The notes under the pieces are model-generated. The model was not told the origin of the DNA. It did not search any database and saw only the letters and a program-made list of their open reading frames with translations. From Rhodobacter sp. (GTDB lineage Bacteria; Pseudomonadota; Alphaproteobacteria; Rhodobacterales; Rhodobacteraceae): a stretch of 39,774 nucleotides of DNA. The position numbers and the translations under genes were made by a program. Where the stretch lies: assembly GCA_020251025.1 (NCBI GenBank), contig JADCDI010000023.1, positions 1 through 39,774 on the forward strand, read 5' to 3'. Of this stretch, positions 1 through 7,513 are shown piece after piece. Each line of letters opens with the position of its first letter. Position 1 is the first letter of the stretch.

Positions 1-432
1 CCCGGACCGACCGGTCTACAGCGCACCGTCGCGCGCGGGCGGGGAAACGCGGGTCGCGTTTCCTCTCCCGCCCGAACAGGCGAGGGCACCTTCAACACGT
101 CAATGGCAGGGGCCATCGCCCCTGCCACAGCGCTGCGCCGGGATCAGGATGGGCCGGGGGCCCAAAGCCCCCGGCCAGCGCCCGCCCCGCCCCCGGCGGG
201 CGCTTCGCTCCCGCCGGGTCGGGTGCTGGCCTTTCGTTGGTCCCGGACCGACCGGTCTACAGCGCACCGTCGCGCGCGGGCGGGGAAACGCGGGTCGCGT
301 TTCCTGTTCCCGCCCGAACAGGCGAAAGCACCTTCACCGCTGCAATGGCAGGGGCCATCACCCCTGCCACAGTGCCACGCCGGGATCAGGACCGGCCGGG
401 GGCCAAAGCCCCCGGCCAGCGCCCGCCCCCGA
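1..432. repeat. Left tandem array of a hairpin-rich non-coding repeat (about 242-bp unit)
   Basis: Nearly two copies of one unit lie here, offset by 242 bp: compare 1-190 with 239-431. Each unit holds stacked perfect inverted repeats. In copy 1 these are 43-51/55-63 (9-bp stem, 3-nt loop), 105-113/118-126 (9 bp, 4-nt loop), 152-161/167-176 (10 bp, loop ccaaa) and 177-186/195-204 (10 bp). Copy 2 repeats the first at about 284-304, the second at 347-368 and the third at 394-417, then diverges near 432. The same family returns at 39369-39774. Long open frames run through the array in several frames on both strands, but none has a recognisable protein signature; they come from the high GC content. 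The unit could be a non-autonomous mobile or structural element. Confidence 0.85.
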
Positions 433-635
433 CCGGCAAGCCCGTTCCCCGGATCAAGGTGTTTCTTCCTGTCCCGCAGGTCGCCTTGACGCCTGGCCAA
501 CACCCCGCCAGTGGCCATGCGGGACAGACCCTTCCCGGCCCCGAGCGGGAAGTTGGGCGGCCCGCGCCCCGCGTTGCCCTTGCAGGGCAGACAGGCTACA
601 TCCACCGCCAAACCCGGATGCAGCGGAGAACAGCA
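433..635. other. Upstream region of ettA, no gene seen
   Basis: This 200-bp stretch joins the repeat array to the ettA start codon. Open frames continue through it from the repeats but show no family signature. A purine-rich ribosome-binding site (cggaga) lies just before the ettA ATG at 636. I see no clear sigma-70 promoter. Confidence 0.5.
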
Positions 636-2291
636 ATGGCCTCGTATCAATATGTCTACCACATGGAAGGCGTGTCCAAAACCTATCCGGGCGGCAAGAA
701 ATGCTTTGAAAACATCAACCTGAACTTCCTGCCCGGGGTGAAGATCGGGGTGGTCGGCGTCAATGGCTCGGGCAAATCCACCCTGCTCAGAATCATGGCC
801 GGCATGGATACGGATTTCAAAGGCGAAGCCTGGGCGGCCAAGGGGGCCAAGGTGGGCTACCTGCCGCAGGAGCCCTGGCTGGACCCGGCGCTGGATGTGA
901 AGGGCAACGTGATGCTGGGCGTTGCCGCCAAGACCGCGATCCTTGACCGCTACAACGAACTGGCGATGAATTACTCTGACGAAACCGCCGATGAGATGGC
1001 AAGCCTTCAGGACCAGATCGACGCGCAGAACCTGTGGGAACTGGAGGCGCAGGTGGGTGTGGCGATGGATGCGCTGCGCTGCCCGCCCGATGAGGCCAAT
1101 GTCGAGACCCTGTCAGGGGGCGAGCGCCGCCGCGTGGCGCTGACCAGGCTGCTGCTGGAGGCACCCGACATGCTGCTGCTGGATGAGCCGACCAACCATC
1201 TGGACGCCGAATCCATCGCCTGGCTGCAAAAGCATCTGATCGCCTACAAGGGCACGATCCTGATCGTCACCCATGACCGCTACTTTCTGGATGACATCAC
1301 CTCGTGGATTCTGGAACTGGACCGGGGCCGGGGCATTCCCTACGAGGGCAACTATTCCGCCTGGCTGGACCAGAAGGCGAGGCGCCTGCAGCAGGAAGCG
1401 CGCGAGGACAAATCGAGGCAGAAGGTCCTGGAAAAGGAACTGGAATGGATCCGCGCCGGGGCCAAGGCCCGGCAGGCGAAATCCAAGGCCCGGATTGCGC
1501 GTTACAACGAGCTGGCCGGCCAGACCGTGCGCGAACGCGCCAGCGTCAGCCAGATCATCATCCCCAACGGTGAACGCCTGGGATCGAGGGTGATCGAGGT
1601 GACGGGTCTGAAAAAGCACATGGGTGACAGGCTCTTGATCGAGAATCTCAGCTTCACCGTGCCGCCGGGGGCCATCGTCGGCGTGATCGGCCCGAACGGC
1701 GCGGGCAAATCCACCCTGTTCCGCATGATCACCGGGCAGGAGACGCCTGATGAGGGCAGCATCGTGCTGGGCGATACGGTGCATCTGGCCTATGTCGACC
1801 AGTCGCGCGATGCCCTTGACCCCGACAAAACGGTCTGGGAAGAAATCTCGGGCGGGGCCGAGGTGATCCACCTGGGCGATCTGGAGATGAACAGCCGCGT
1901 CTATGCCGGGGCCTTCAACTTCAAGGGCACCGACCAGCAAAAGAAGGTGGGGCTGCTGTCAGGCGGCGAGCGCAACCGCGTGCATATGGCCAAGCTGCTG
2001 CGCGCGGGCGGCAATGTTCTGCTGCTGGACGAGCCGACCAACGATCTGGATGTGGAAACCCTGCAGGCGCTGGAATCGGCCATCGAGGATTTCGCAGGCT
2101 GCGCCATCATCATCAGCCATGACCGCTTCTTCCTCGACCGGCTGTGCACCCATATCCTGGCCTTTGAAGGGGACGCGCATGTGGAATGGTTCGAAGGCAA
2201 CTTCGAAGCGTACGAGGAAGACAAGGTGCGCAGGCTGGGGCCGGAATCGATCGAGCCGAAGCGGGTGAAATACAAGCGGTTTGCGCGGTAG
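636..2291 (+). CDS. ettA: Energy-dependent translational throttle protein EttA (ABC-F ATPase)
   Basis: This is a soluble ABC-F protein with two ATPase domains and no membrane segments. In the family, EttA binds the ribosomal E site and gates entry of the 70S initiation complex into elongation according to the ATP/ADP ratio. The 551-aa length matches the usual EttA size of about 555 aa. Visible motifs are Walker A GVNGSGKST at residues 41-49, LSGGERRRV followed by LLLDEPTNHLD in the first half, and GPNGAGKST, LSGGERNRV and LLLDEPTNDLD in the second half. The conserved N-terminus (YQYVYHMEGVSKTYPGGK) and the inter-domain arm are present. The open frame extends upstream to 237 into repeat DNA, but the ATG at 636 with cggaga before it fits the family N-terminus. 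Confidence 0.96.
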   Translation: MASYQYVYHMEGVSKTYPGGKKCFENINLNFLPGVKIGVVGVNGSGKSTLLRIMAGMDTDFKGEAWAAKGAKVGYLPQEPWLDPALDVKGNVMLGVAAKTAILDRYNELAMNYSDETADEMASLQDQIDAQNLWELEAQVGVAMDALRCPPDEANVETLSGGERRRVALTRLLLEAPDMLLLDEPTNHLDAESIAWLQKHLIAYKGTILIVTHDRYFLDDITSWILELDRGRGIPYEGNYSAWLDQKARRLQQEAREDKSRQKVLEKELEWIRAGAKARQAKSKARIARYNELAGQTVRERASVSQIIIPNGERLGSRVIEVTGLKKHMGDRLLIENLSFTVPPGAIVGVIGPNGAGKSTLFRMITGQETPDEGSIVLGDTVHLAYVDQSRDALDPDKTVWEEISGGAEVIHLGDLEMNSRVYAGAFNFKGTDQQKKVGLLSGGERNRVHMAKLLRAGGNVLLLDEPTNDLDVETLQALESAIEDFAGCAIIISHDRFFLDRLCTHILAFEGDAHVEWFEGNFEAYEEDKVRRLGPESIEPKRVKYKRFAR

Positions 2292-3180
2292 CCTTGACGG
2301 GCTGCTGAAACAGCAATCGGGCCGCCTGCCTGCCGGGAAATCTTCCCTGTCCGGGGAAAGAGGTTGCCCCTGTGGCCAGAAGCCTGAAACGCGTTCCGCC
2401 TTTCCCCGGCCCGCGCCGGACGCTGCCACAAGGGGCGTCTCCACCCGCACCGGCGAAAGGCCGGCGCCCGCTGCGGGTGGTACGGGCGCTGCCCGGGGGC
2501 CTTGCCCCCCGGCTGGACAGGGATCAGCGTGGTGCCCTGGCAGGGGCGATGGCCCCCGCCGGGATAAGCACGGCGCGCAGGTGCAAGAGTTTCCCGCTTT
2601 GCAGTCAGGCGGCCCCTGCGCCCGGCAGTTTTGCAGCATCCTGCCAGCCGGAAACCGCCAAACAGCCGTAACCTTCAACGTCGCATCATTCGCGACATCC
2701 CATGGCATCGGGTTCACCTTGAACGCGGTCCTGAAATGGGCAGAAAATGTCCGGGGCAAATGGCACCGCATCGCACCCGGCAAGCCCAAGGCAGAGCGGG
2801 AACGGCAAAGCTTTCAGTGGCCGGATGCGCGGAGCGCCTCAACGAGGCCCCGTTTCCAGGCACCGACGATGCCTGCGGGGCAATCACCGCATGGACCCAC
2901 ACCGACCAGACCGATCTTCCTTATTCGTCTTTCGGCTGCCAGAGCCGGGCAACCTTCGCCGCCCGGATCACCGCAAGGGGCGTTCAGCTTCGCCCATCCG
3001 TTCCGCCGCGCAGATCGCCCCGTCGGCGCAACCGCGCCAGGTCCGGCAAGGGGCTCCGGTCCCGGTGGGGTGGGCGTCAGGGGTTACAGCGGGCGAAATG
3101 CCTGAACGCTTGACCTGCCTCAGCGGGCAAGATCCTGATGGAACGCCCGGCGCACGGGTGAAAGTGCTGTTCCTGCAAAC
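2292..3180. other. Gene-poor interval between ettA and galM
   Basis: About 890 bp lie between the stop codons of ettA (plus strand) and galM (minus strand). Open frames exist in several frames, as expected at this GC content, but none has a recognisable domain or a convincing ribosome-binding site. About 2450-2570 resembles the terminal repeat unit in reverse orientation. The rest, 2600-3180, shows nothing I can name; a decayed gene is possible. Confidence 0.6.
2450..2572 (-). repeat. Decayed inverted copy of the terminal repeat unit
   Basis: Read on the minus strand, this stretch follows the same order as the terminal repeat. The plus-strand pieces cgaaaggccggcgcccg, gggcgctgcccgggggcc, ccccccggctgg and ggcaggggcgatggcccc line up with the reverse complement of 105-230. 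Stems that are perfect at the window ends have mismatches here, and the third hairpin is shortened. It is an older solitary copy in opposite orientation. Confidence 0.6.
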
Positions 3181-4170
3181 TCAGGCAGGGTTGAACCGCC
3201 ACTCTGTCACCTGTCGGCAGGTTTCACCCGGATCAAGCGTGACAGGTGGAAAGCCGGGGTGGCGGGGGGCATCGGGCCAGCGTTGGGCTTCCAGTGCCAG
3301 CCCGGCAAAGGGGCCGCAGGGCCGGCCGGAATGGCCGGGGAAGCTGCCGGTGTTCAGCGCACGTCCGTCATAAACCTGCAGGCCCGGCTCGGTGGTGGCA
3401 AGGGTCATCGTCACGCGGTCGCCCGCCAGCCAGGCCACGTCGGTCAGGCTGCGGGGGGCCGGGGCCAGGCAGAAATTGTGATCAAACCCCTCGCTGCCGT
3501 CGATCCGCCGCGGATGGCGCAGATCGAAGGTGCCCCAGACGGGACGCCGCTCTCCCGTCGGAAGATTGTCGGCATCGGTCGGCAGATAGGCGTCTGCGGC
3601 GACGGTCAGGGTATGGCCGAAGGTGGTGGGACTGCCGTTCAGGTTCCAGTAGCCGTGGCTGGCAAGGTTCATCAGCGTCGGCGCATCGGTTGTGGCAGTC
3701 AGGCGCAAGGTCAGGGCGCTGCCCGCCACGCTGTAGTCTGCGGTGATCTGCCGCCGCCCCGGAAAGCCGTCATCGCCATCTTCAAGCGTCAGCGACAGGC
3801 GAACGGCGGTCGCAGTCGCCCCGTCAACGGACCAGACCCGGGTCTGGGTGCCGGTTGCCCCGCCGTGCAGCAGTGTCGTGCCCTCGTTCGCGGCAAAACG
3901 GTACATCCGCCCGCCGATCCGGGCCTGCGCGCGCGCGATGCGGTTGGCAACCGGCCCCACAACCGTGCCGAAATAGCCCATCGGGCCTTCATAGGCCGCC
4001 ATGACGGGGCCGCCCAGGGTCAGGGAATGCGCCATGCCGGGCAGGCGCACATCCTGCAGGGCAGCCCCGAAACTGAGGACCGTCACCGCAATGTCGGCAG
4101 TGCCGATGCGGATGGCCGCCACGGGCTGTCCGGCGGCTGTCTGCCCGAAGGGCGCTATACTGGCTGACAC
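3181..4170 (-). CDS. galM: Aldose 1-epimerase (galactose mutarotase)
   Basis: The product is predicted to interconvert the alpha and beta anomers of aldohexoses in the cytoplasm. Family signatures are visible: NRIARAQ near the N-terminus, LHGG, the SHGYWNL motif carrying the catalytic histidine, DHNFCL, and GLALEAQRWPDAPRHPGFP with the catalytic glutamate. Length is 329 aa from the GTG at 4170, normal for GalM. That start is preceded by ggaaggg at good spacing. A TTG eight codons upstream (4194) would give 337 aa. No sugar operon is adjacent, and the gene ends next to a gene-poor region. Confidence 0.9.
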   Translation of the reverse strand: MSASIAPFGQTAAGQPVAAIRIGTADIAVTVLSFGAALQDVRLPGMAHSLTLGGPVMAAYEGPMGYFGTVVGPVANRIARAQARIGGRMYRFAANEGTTLLHGGATGTQTRVWSVDGATATAVRLSLTLEDGDDGFPGRRQITADYSVAGSALTLRLTATTDAPTLMNLASHGYWNLNGSPTTFGHTLTVAADAYLPTDADNLPTGERRPVWGTFDLRHPRRIDGSEGFDHNFCLAPAPRSLTDVAWLAGDRVTMTLATTEPGLQVYDGRALNTGSFPGHSGRPCGPFAGLALEAQRWPDAPRHPGFPPVTLDPGETCRQVTEWRFNPA

Positions 4171-4219
4171 GCGGTTCCCTTCCAAAGGCCGCAAGGCTGC
4201 GCCGAAACACCCGCTCCGG

Positions 4220-5218
4220 TCAAGGTGCCGGCTGGTCCAGACAGGCGATCAGCGTGTCGGCCAGTCCCGACAGAACGGCACCGTAGCCCTGCGGCCCCGG
4301 TTCCACACCTGCGCCTTCCGGGTCAAGCGCGCCGCCAACCCGCAGGCCGGTATCAGCGGCAATGGTCTGAACCAGCTTCGGATCGTGCTGGGTCTCCGGG
4401 AAGATGCACTGCGCTTTTTCCAGGCGGGTCCTGAGCTCGGCCAGATGCGCCGCACCGGGCGGGGCGGCATCGCCAAGCGCCACCGTGCCCGCAATGGTCA
4501 GGCCGTAATGGTCGGCAAAATAACCATAGGCATCATGAAAGACGGCAAAGGGTTCGTCCCGGACCGGTGCCAGAGAGGCATCAAGCCTGGCATCAAGGGC
4601 GGCAATCCCTGCATCGGCCCGCGCGGCATTGGCCTGATAGGTTGCCCCGTTCGCGGGGTCCAGCCGCGCCAGCTCTGCCGCGATCACGCCCAGCCAGACC
4701 CTTGCATTATCGGGGTCGAGCCAGGCATGGGGATCAAGGCCCCCGTGGGCATGGCCGTGCTCATGATCGTGCCCGTAATCATGATCATGGCCGTCCTCTG
4801 CGGGGGGGGCGTCGGCATGATCGTGTCCTGCCCCGTCCGCGTGGCTGTCATCCGCCGGTTCCGCACCGTCCCCATAGGATCGATGGTCTGTGCCTTTGGC
4901 GTTCAGCAGCCGCAGTTGTGCCACATCGGCGGCAAGACCGCCCAGGGCGCGGTCAAGCCAGGGCGTCATTTCAGGCCCGATCCAGACCACAAGATCCGCC
5001 TCTGCCAAAGCTGCGGCCTGACTGGGGCGCAACTGAAAGCTGTGCGCATCCGCGCCTTTGTCCAGCAGCAGGACGGGCTGGCCCAGATCACCCGTCACCT
5101 GCGCAACCAGCGCCTGCACCGGGGGGATGTCGGTGATGACGCGCGGCACCTCGGCCGCAGCCGTGCCGACAAGGCCGGCCAGCGCGCTGGCCGTCATGAA
5201 CGATATGGTATAACGCAT
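4220..5218 (-). CDS. znuA: Zinc ABC transporter substrate-binding protein ZnuA
   Basis: This is a periplasmic zinc-binding protein that delivers Zn2+ to ZnuBC. A signal peptide (residues 1-22, cleavage after GTAAA) is followed by a cluster A-I fold. Likely zinc ligands are H59 (DAHSFQLRP), H164 (DPHAWLDPDN), H228 (FHDAYGYF) and D299. A long His/Asp-rich loop spans about residues 125-158, the hallmark that separates zinc-specific ZnuA from manganese-binding relatives. At 332 aa it has normal length. It is divergent from zur-znuCB, with a Zur-box-like dyad between them, so repression under zinc sufficiency is expected. Confidence 0.95.
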   Translation of the reverse strand: MRYTISFMTASALAGLVGTAAAEVPRVITDIPPVQALVAQVTGDLGQPVLLLDKGADAHSFQLRPSQAAALAEADLVVWIGPEMTPWLDRALGGLAADVAQLRLLNAKGTDHRSYGDGAEPADDSHADGAGHDHADAPPAEDGHDHDYGHDHEHGHAHGGLDPHAWLDPDNARVWLGVIAAELARLDPANGATYQANAARADAGIAALDARLDASLAPVRDEPFAVFHDAYGYFADHYGLTIAGTVALGDAAPPGAAHLAELRTRLEKAQCIFPETQHDPKLVQTIAADTGLRVGGALDPEGAGVEPGPQGYGAVLSGLADTLIACLDQPAP

Positions 5219-5258
5219 TCAAACCCCCTTCCGGTGCCGTGATGCTGCCGCTAATGTA

Positions 5259-5273
5259 TGTTATATTGTAACA
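5259..5273. promoter_or_regulatory. Zur operator between znuA and zur-znuCB
   Basis: A 15-bp dyad (tgttatattgtaaca) has six of seven base pairs matched around a central T. It is AT-rich in an otherwise GC-rich region and resembles the alphaproteobacterial Zur box. It lies 17 bp before the zur ATG and about 40 bp before znuA, where one bound Zur dimer could repress both directions and also zur itself. The site assignment is inferred from position and motif. Confidence 0.8.
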
Positions 5274-5290
5274 AGTCAAGAGACCCAAAT

Positions 5291-5785
5291 ATGCAGGATG
5301 CCCCCGACAGCCGTGCCTTTGCCCTGCACGATCACACCCATTGCGCCGGTGACGTGATGGCGCGGGCCGAAGCGCTGAGCCGCGACAAGGGTCTGCGCCT
5401 GACCCCGGTCCGCCGCCGCACGCTGGAGATTCTGCTGGAGGCGCACCGCGCGCTGGGGGCCTATGACGTGCTTGACCGGCTGTCGGCGGAAGGTTACAGC
5501 AATCAGCCCCCTGTGGCCTATCGGGCGCTGGAGTTCCTGGTAGAGCAGGGGCTGGCGCACCGCATCCGGCGCCTGAACGCCTTTACCGCCTGCATGCATC
5601 CCGGCGAGACACATGCCCCGGCCTTTCTGATCTGCCGCCTGTGCGATGCCGTGGCCGAAGCGCCCGCAGCCCCGGTGCGCGCCGCATTGGACAAAGCCGC
5701 CGGCGACCTGGGCTTTGTGATCGAGCGCAGCAATATCGAGGCGCTGGGCCTGTGTCCCGCCTGCCGGACCGGGGCCGCGGCATGA
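5291..5785 (+). CDS. zur: Zinc uptake regulator Zur (Fur family)
   Basis: This 164-aa Fur-family repressor has an N-terminal winged helix (about residues 22-95, with RLTPVRRRTLEILLEAHRALGAYD and NQPPVAYRALEFL) and a C-terminal metal-binding and dimerisation domain. Two CxxC pairs, C115/C118 (CRLC) and C155/C158 (CPAC), form the structural zinc site of the family. Its place at the head of znuCB and opposite znuA favours Zur over Fur, Mur or PerR. The open frame reaches 5258, but that start would overlap the operator, so I chose the ATG at 5291. Its stop codon overlaps the znuC start (ATGA). Confidence 0.92.
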   Translation: MQDAPDSRAFALHDHTHCAGDVMARAEALSRDKGLRLTPVRRRTLEILLEAHRALGAYDVLDRLSAEGYSNQPPVAYRALEFLVEQGLAHRIRRLNAFTACMHPGETHAPAFLICRLCDAVAEAPAAPVRAALDKAAGDLGFVIERSNIEALGLCPACRTGAAA

Positions 5786-6579
5786 GCCTGATCGCGGCAG
5801 ACCATGCCTGTGTGCGCTTTGCCGGAACCGAGGTGCTGCACGACATCTCGCTGCGGGTGGAGCCGGCAGAGATTGTCACCATCGTCGGCCCGAACGGGTC
5901 GGGAAAGTCCACGCTGCTGCGCGCCCTTCTGGGGATCACGCCGCTGGCGGCGGGCCGGGTCAGCCGCCGCCCCGGGCTGCGCATCGGCTATGTGCCGCAG
6001 CGCCTGCAGATCGACCGCACCCTGCCGATGACCGCGCGCCGGTTTCTGTCGCTTCCGCGCCGCCATGCGCCGGCCGCCTCTGCTGCGGCACTGGCGCGGG
6101 TGGGCGTGCCCGAGGTGGCAGACCGGCAGATGGCCGACCTGTCGGGCGGGCAGTTCCAGCGCGTGCTGCTGGCACGTGCCCTGCTGACCGAGCCGGACCT
6201 GCTGATCCTGGACGAGCCGACGCAGGGGCTGGACCAACCCGGCGAGGCGGCGTTCTACCGCCTGATCGACGAAGTGCGGCACGATACCGGCTGCGCTGTG
6301 CTGATGGTCAGCCATGACCTGCATGTGGTCATGTCGGCCTCTGACCGGGTGATCTGCCTGAACGGCCATATCTGCTGCGAAGGCACCCCGCAGGTGGTGT
6401 CGCATGCGCCGGAATACCGCGCGATGTTCGGATTGGGCACGCAGGGTGCGCTGGCGCTGTACCGGCATGAGCACGACCACGACCACACACATGACCACGG
6501 GCACGACCACAGCCATTATCGCGGGCACGGCCCTGCCCGCCCCAGGGGGGCCGACACCCGGGGGCACGGCCATGCTTGA
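5782..6579 (+). CDS. znuC: Zinc ABC transporter ATP-binding protein ZnuC
   Basis: This is the cytoplasmic ATPase of the zinc importer, 265 aa. It shows Walker A GPNGSGKST (36-44), signature LSGGQFQRV (119-127), Walker B LLILDEPTQGLD (140-151) and the H-loop (SHDLH). The C-terminal 35-40 residues form a His/Asp tail (HEHDHDHTHDHGHDHSH, then a GHGHA end) that could bind zinc on the cytoplasmic side. Translation is probably coupled to zur by the ATGA overlap at 5782-5785. The open frame extends farther upstream inside zur, but the MSLI start matches the family. Confidence 0.95.
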   Translation: MSLIAADHACVRFAGTEVLHDISLRVEPAEIVTIVGPNGSGKSTLLRALLGITPLAAGRVSRRPGLRIGYVPQRLQIDRTLPMTARRFLSLPRRHAPAASAAALARVGVPEVADRQMADLSGGQFQRVLLARALLTEPDLLILDEPTQGLDQPGEAAFYRLIDEVRHDTGCAVLMVSHDLHVVMSASDRVICLNGHICCEGTPQVVSHAPEYRAMFGLGTQGALALYRHEHDHDHTHDHGHDHSHYRGHGPARPRGADTRGHGHA

Positions 6580-7363
6580 CGATTTCCTTGTCCGGGCCGG
6601 GCTGGCCGGTTTTGGCCTGTCGCTGGCGACCGGCCCCTTGGGGGCCTTCGTGGTCTGGCGGCGCATGGCCTATTTCGGCGATGCCACGGCGCACGCGGCC
6701 ATTCTGGGCGTGGCGCTGGCGCTGGCGACTGACCTGCCCGTTGGGCTTGGCACGCTGGCGGTGGCCTTGCTGATGGCCGTCACCGTGGCCACGCTGGCGG
6801 CACGCGGCTGGGCGATGGATACGACGCTGGGCGTGCTGGCCCATTCGGCGCTGGCCTTTGGCCTTGTTGCGATCAGCTTCGTGCACGGGGTGCGCACCGA
6901 TCTGTCGGCCTGGCTCTTTGGCGACATCCTGGCGGTGACGCGGGGCGACCTGGCGCAGATCTGGGGCGGTGCCGCTTTGGTGGCTGCCTTGCTGATCTGG
7001 CGCTGGTCGGCGCTGCTGACGGCAACGCTGAACGAGGATCTGGCGCATGCCTCGGGCCTCAATCCCGACCGCGAGCGTCTGGTTCTGGTGCTGGCGCTGG
7101 CCGTTGTGGTGGCCGTCGCGCTGAAGGTCGTGGGGGCGCTGCTGATTGCGGCAATGCTGATCATCCCCGCCGCCGCCGCGCGGGGGATTGCGCGCAGCCC
7201 GGAAAGCATGGCGGCGCTGGCGGTGGGGATCGGGGCAGTGGCCGCCATCGGCGGGCTGGGACTGTCGATGTGGCAGGACACGCCTGCGGGCCCCTCCATC
7301 ATCGCCTGCGCGGCGGTGGTCTTTGCCCTGTCGGCGATTGTCGGGCCGCTTCGTCGGCGCTGA
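6572..7363 (+). CDS. znuB: Zinc ABC transporter permease ZnuB
   Basis: This is the inner-membrane permease of the zinc importer, 263 aa, from the ABC-3 family. It has about eight hydrophobic segments, starting with FGLSLATGPLGAFVVWRRMAYF and including LKVVGALLIAAMLIIPAAAAR, the conserved family core. Its ATG at 6572 overlaps the last 8 bp of znuC, so the two are probably translationally coupled. It closes the zur-znuC-znuB operon. Confidence 0.95.
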   Translation: MLDDFLVRAGLAGFGLSLATGPLGAFVVWRRMAYFGDATAHAAILGVALALATDLPVGLGTLAVALLMAVTVATLAARGWAMDTTLGVLAHSALAFGLVAISFVHGVRTDLSAWLFGDILAVTRGDLAQIWGGAALVAALLIWRWSALLTATLNEDLAHASGLNPDRERLVLVLALAVVVAVALKVVGALLIAAMLIIPAAAARGIARSPESMAALAVGIGAVAAIGGLGLSMWQDTPAGPSIIACAAVVFALSAIVGPLRRR

Positions 7364-7476
7364 GGCGGGGCAGGGCGGTCATCGCTTGTGCCTGCTGCCA
7401 CCCCGCGACCTGCGCGCATGTCGTTTTCGTCTGGCAAAGGTCGGGCGGCCTTGCCCGTTTCGCAGCGATTGGGGCA

Positions 7477-7487
7477 TGACTGAGTCA
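7477..7487. promoter_or_regulatory. Perfect 11-bp dyad before the DMGDH-like gene
   Basis: TGACTGAGTCA is a perfect dyad about 27 bp before the ATG at 7514, just ahead of the ribosome-binding site gacggagg. Its position suits an operator, but the regulator is unknown and an 11-bp palindrome can occur by chance. Confidence 0.3.
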
Positions 7488-7513
7488 AACCCAAATCGAC
7501 GGAGGCCGCCCTG

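Noticed and set aside
1-432. Possible CRISPR array
   Set aside because: The units are about 242 bp with internal hairpins and no short uniform direct repeats alternating with unique spacers.
1-709. Long open frames in the left repeat array
   Set aside because: They overlap in several frames on both strands, match no family, and arise from high GC repeats. The real gene starts at 636.
1113-1940. 275-codon frame antisense to ettA
   Set aside because: Shadow frame of a well conserved coding gene; no signature.
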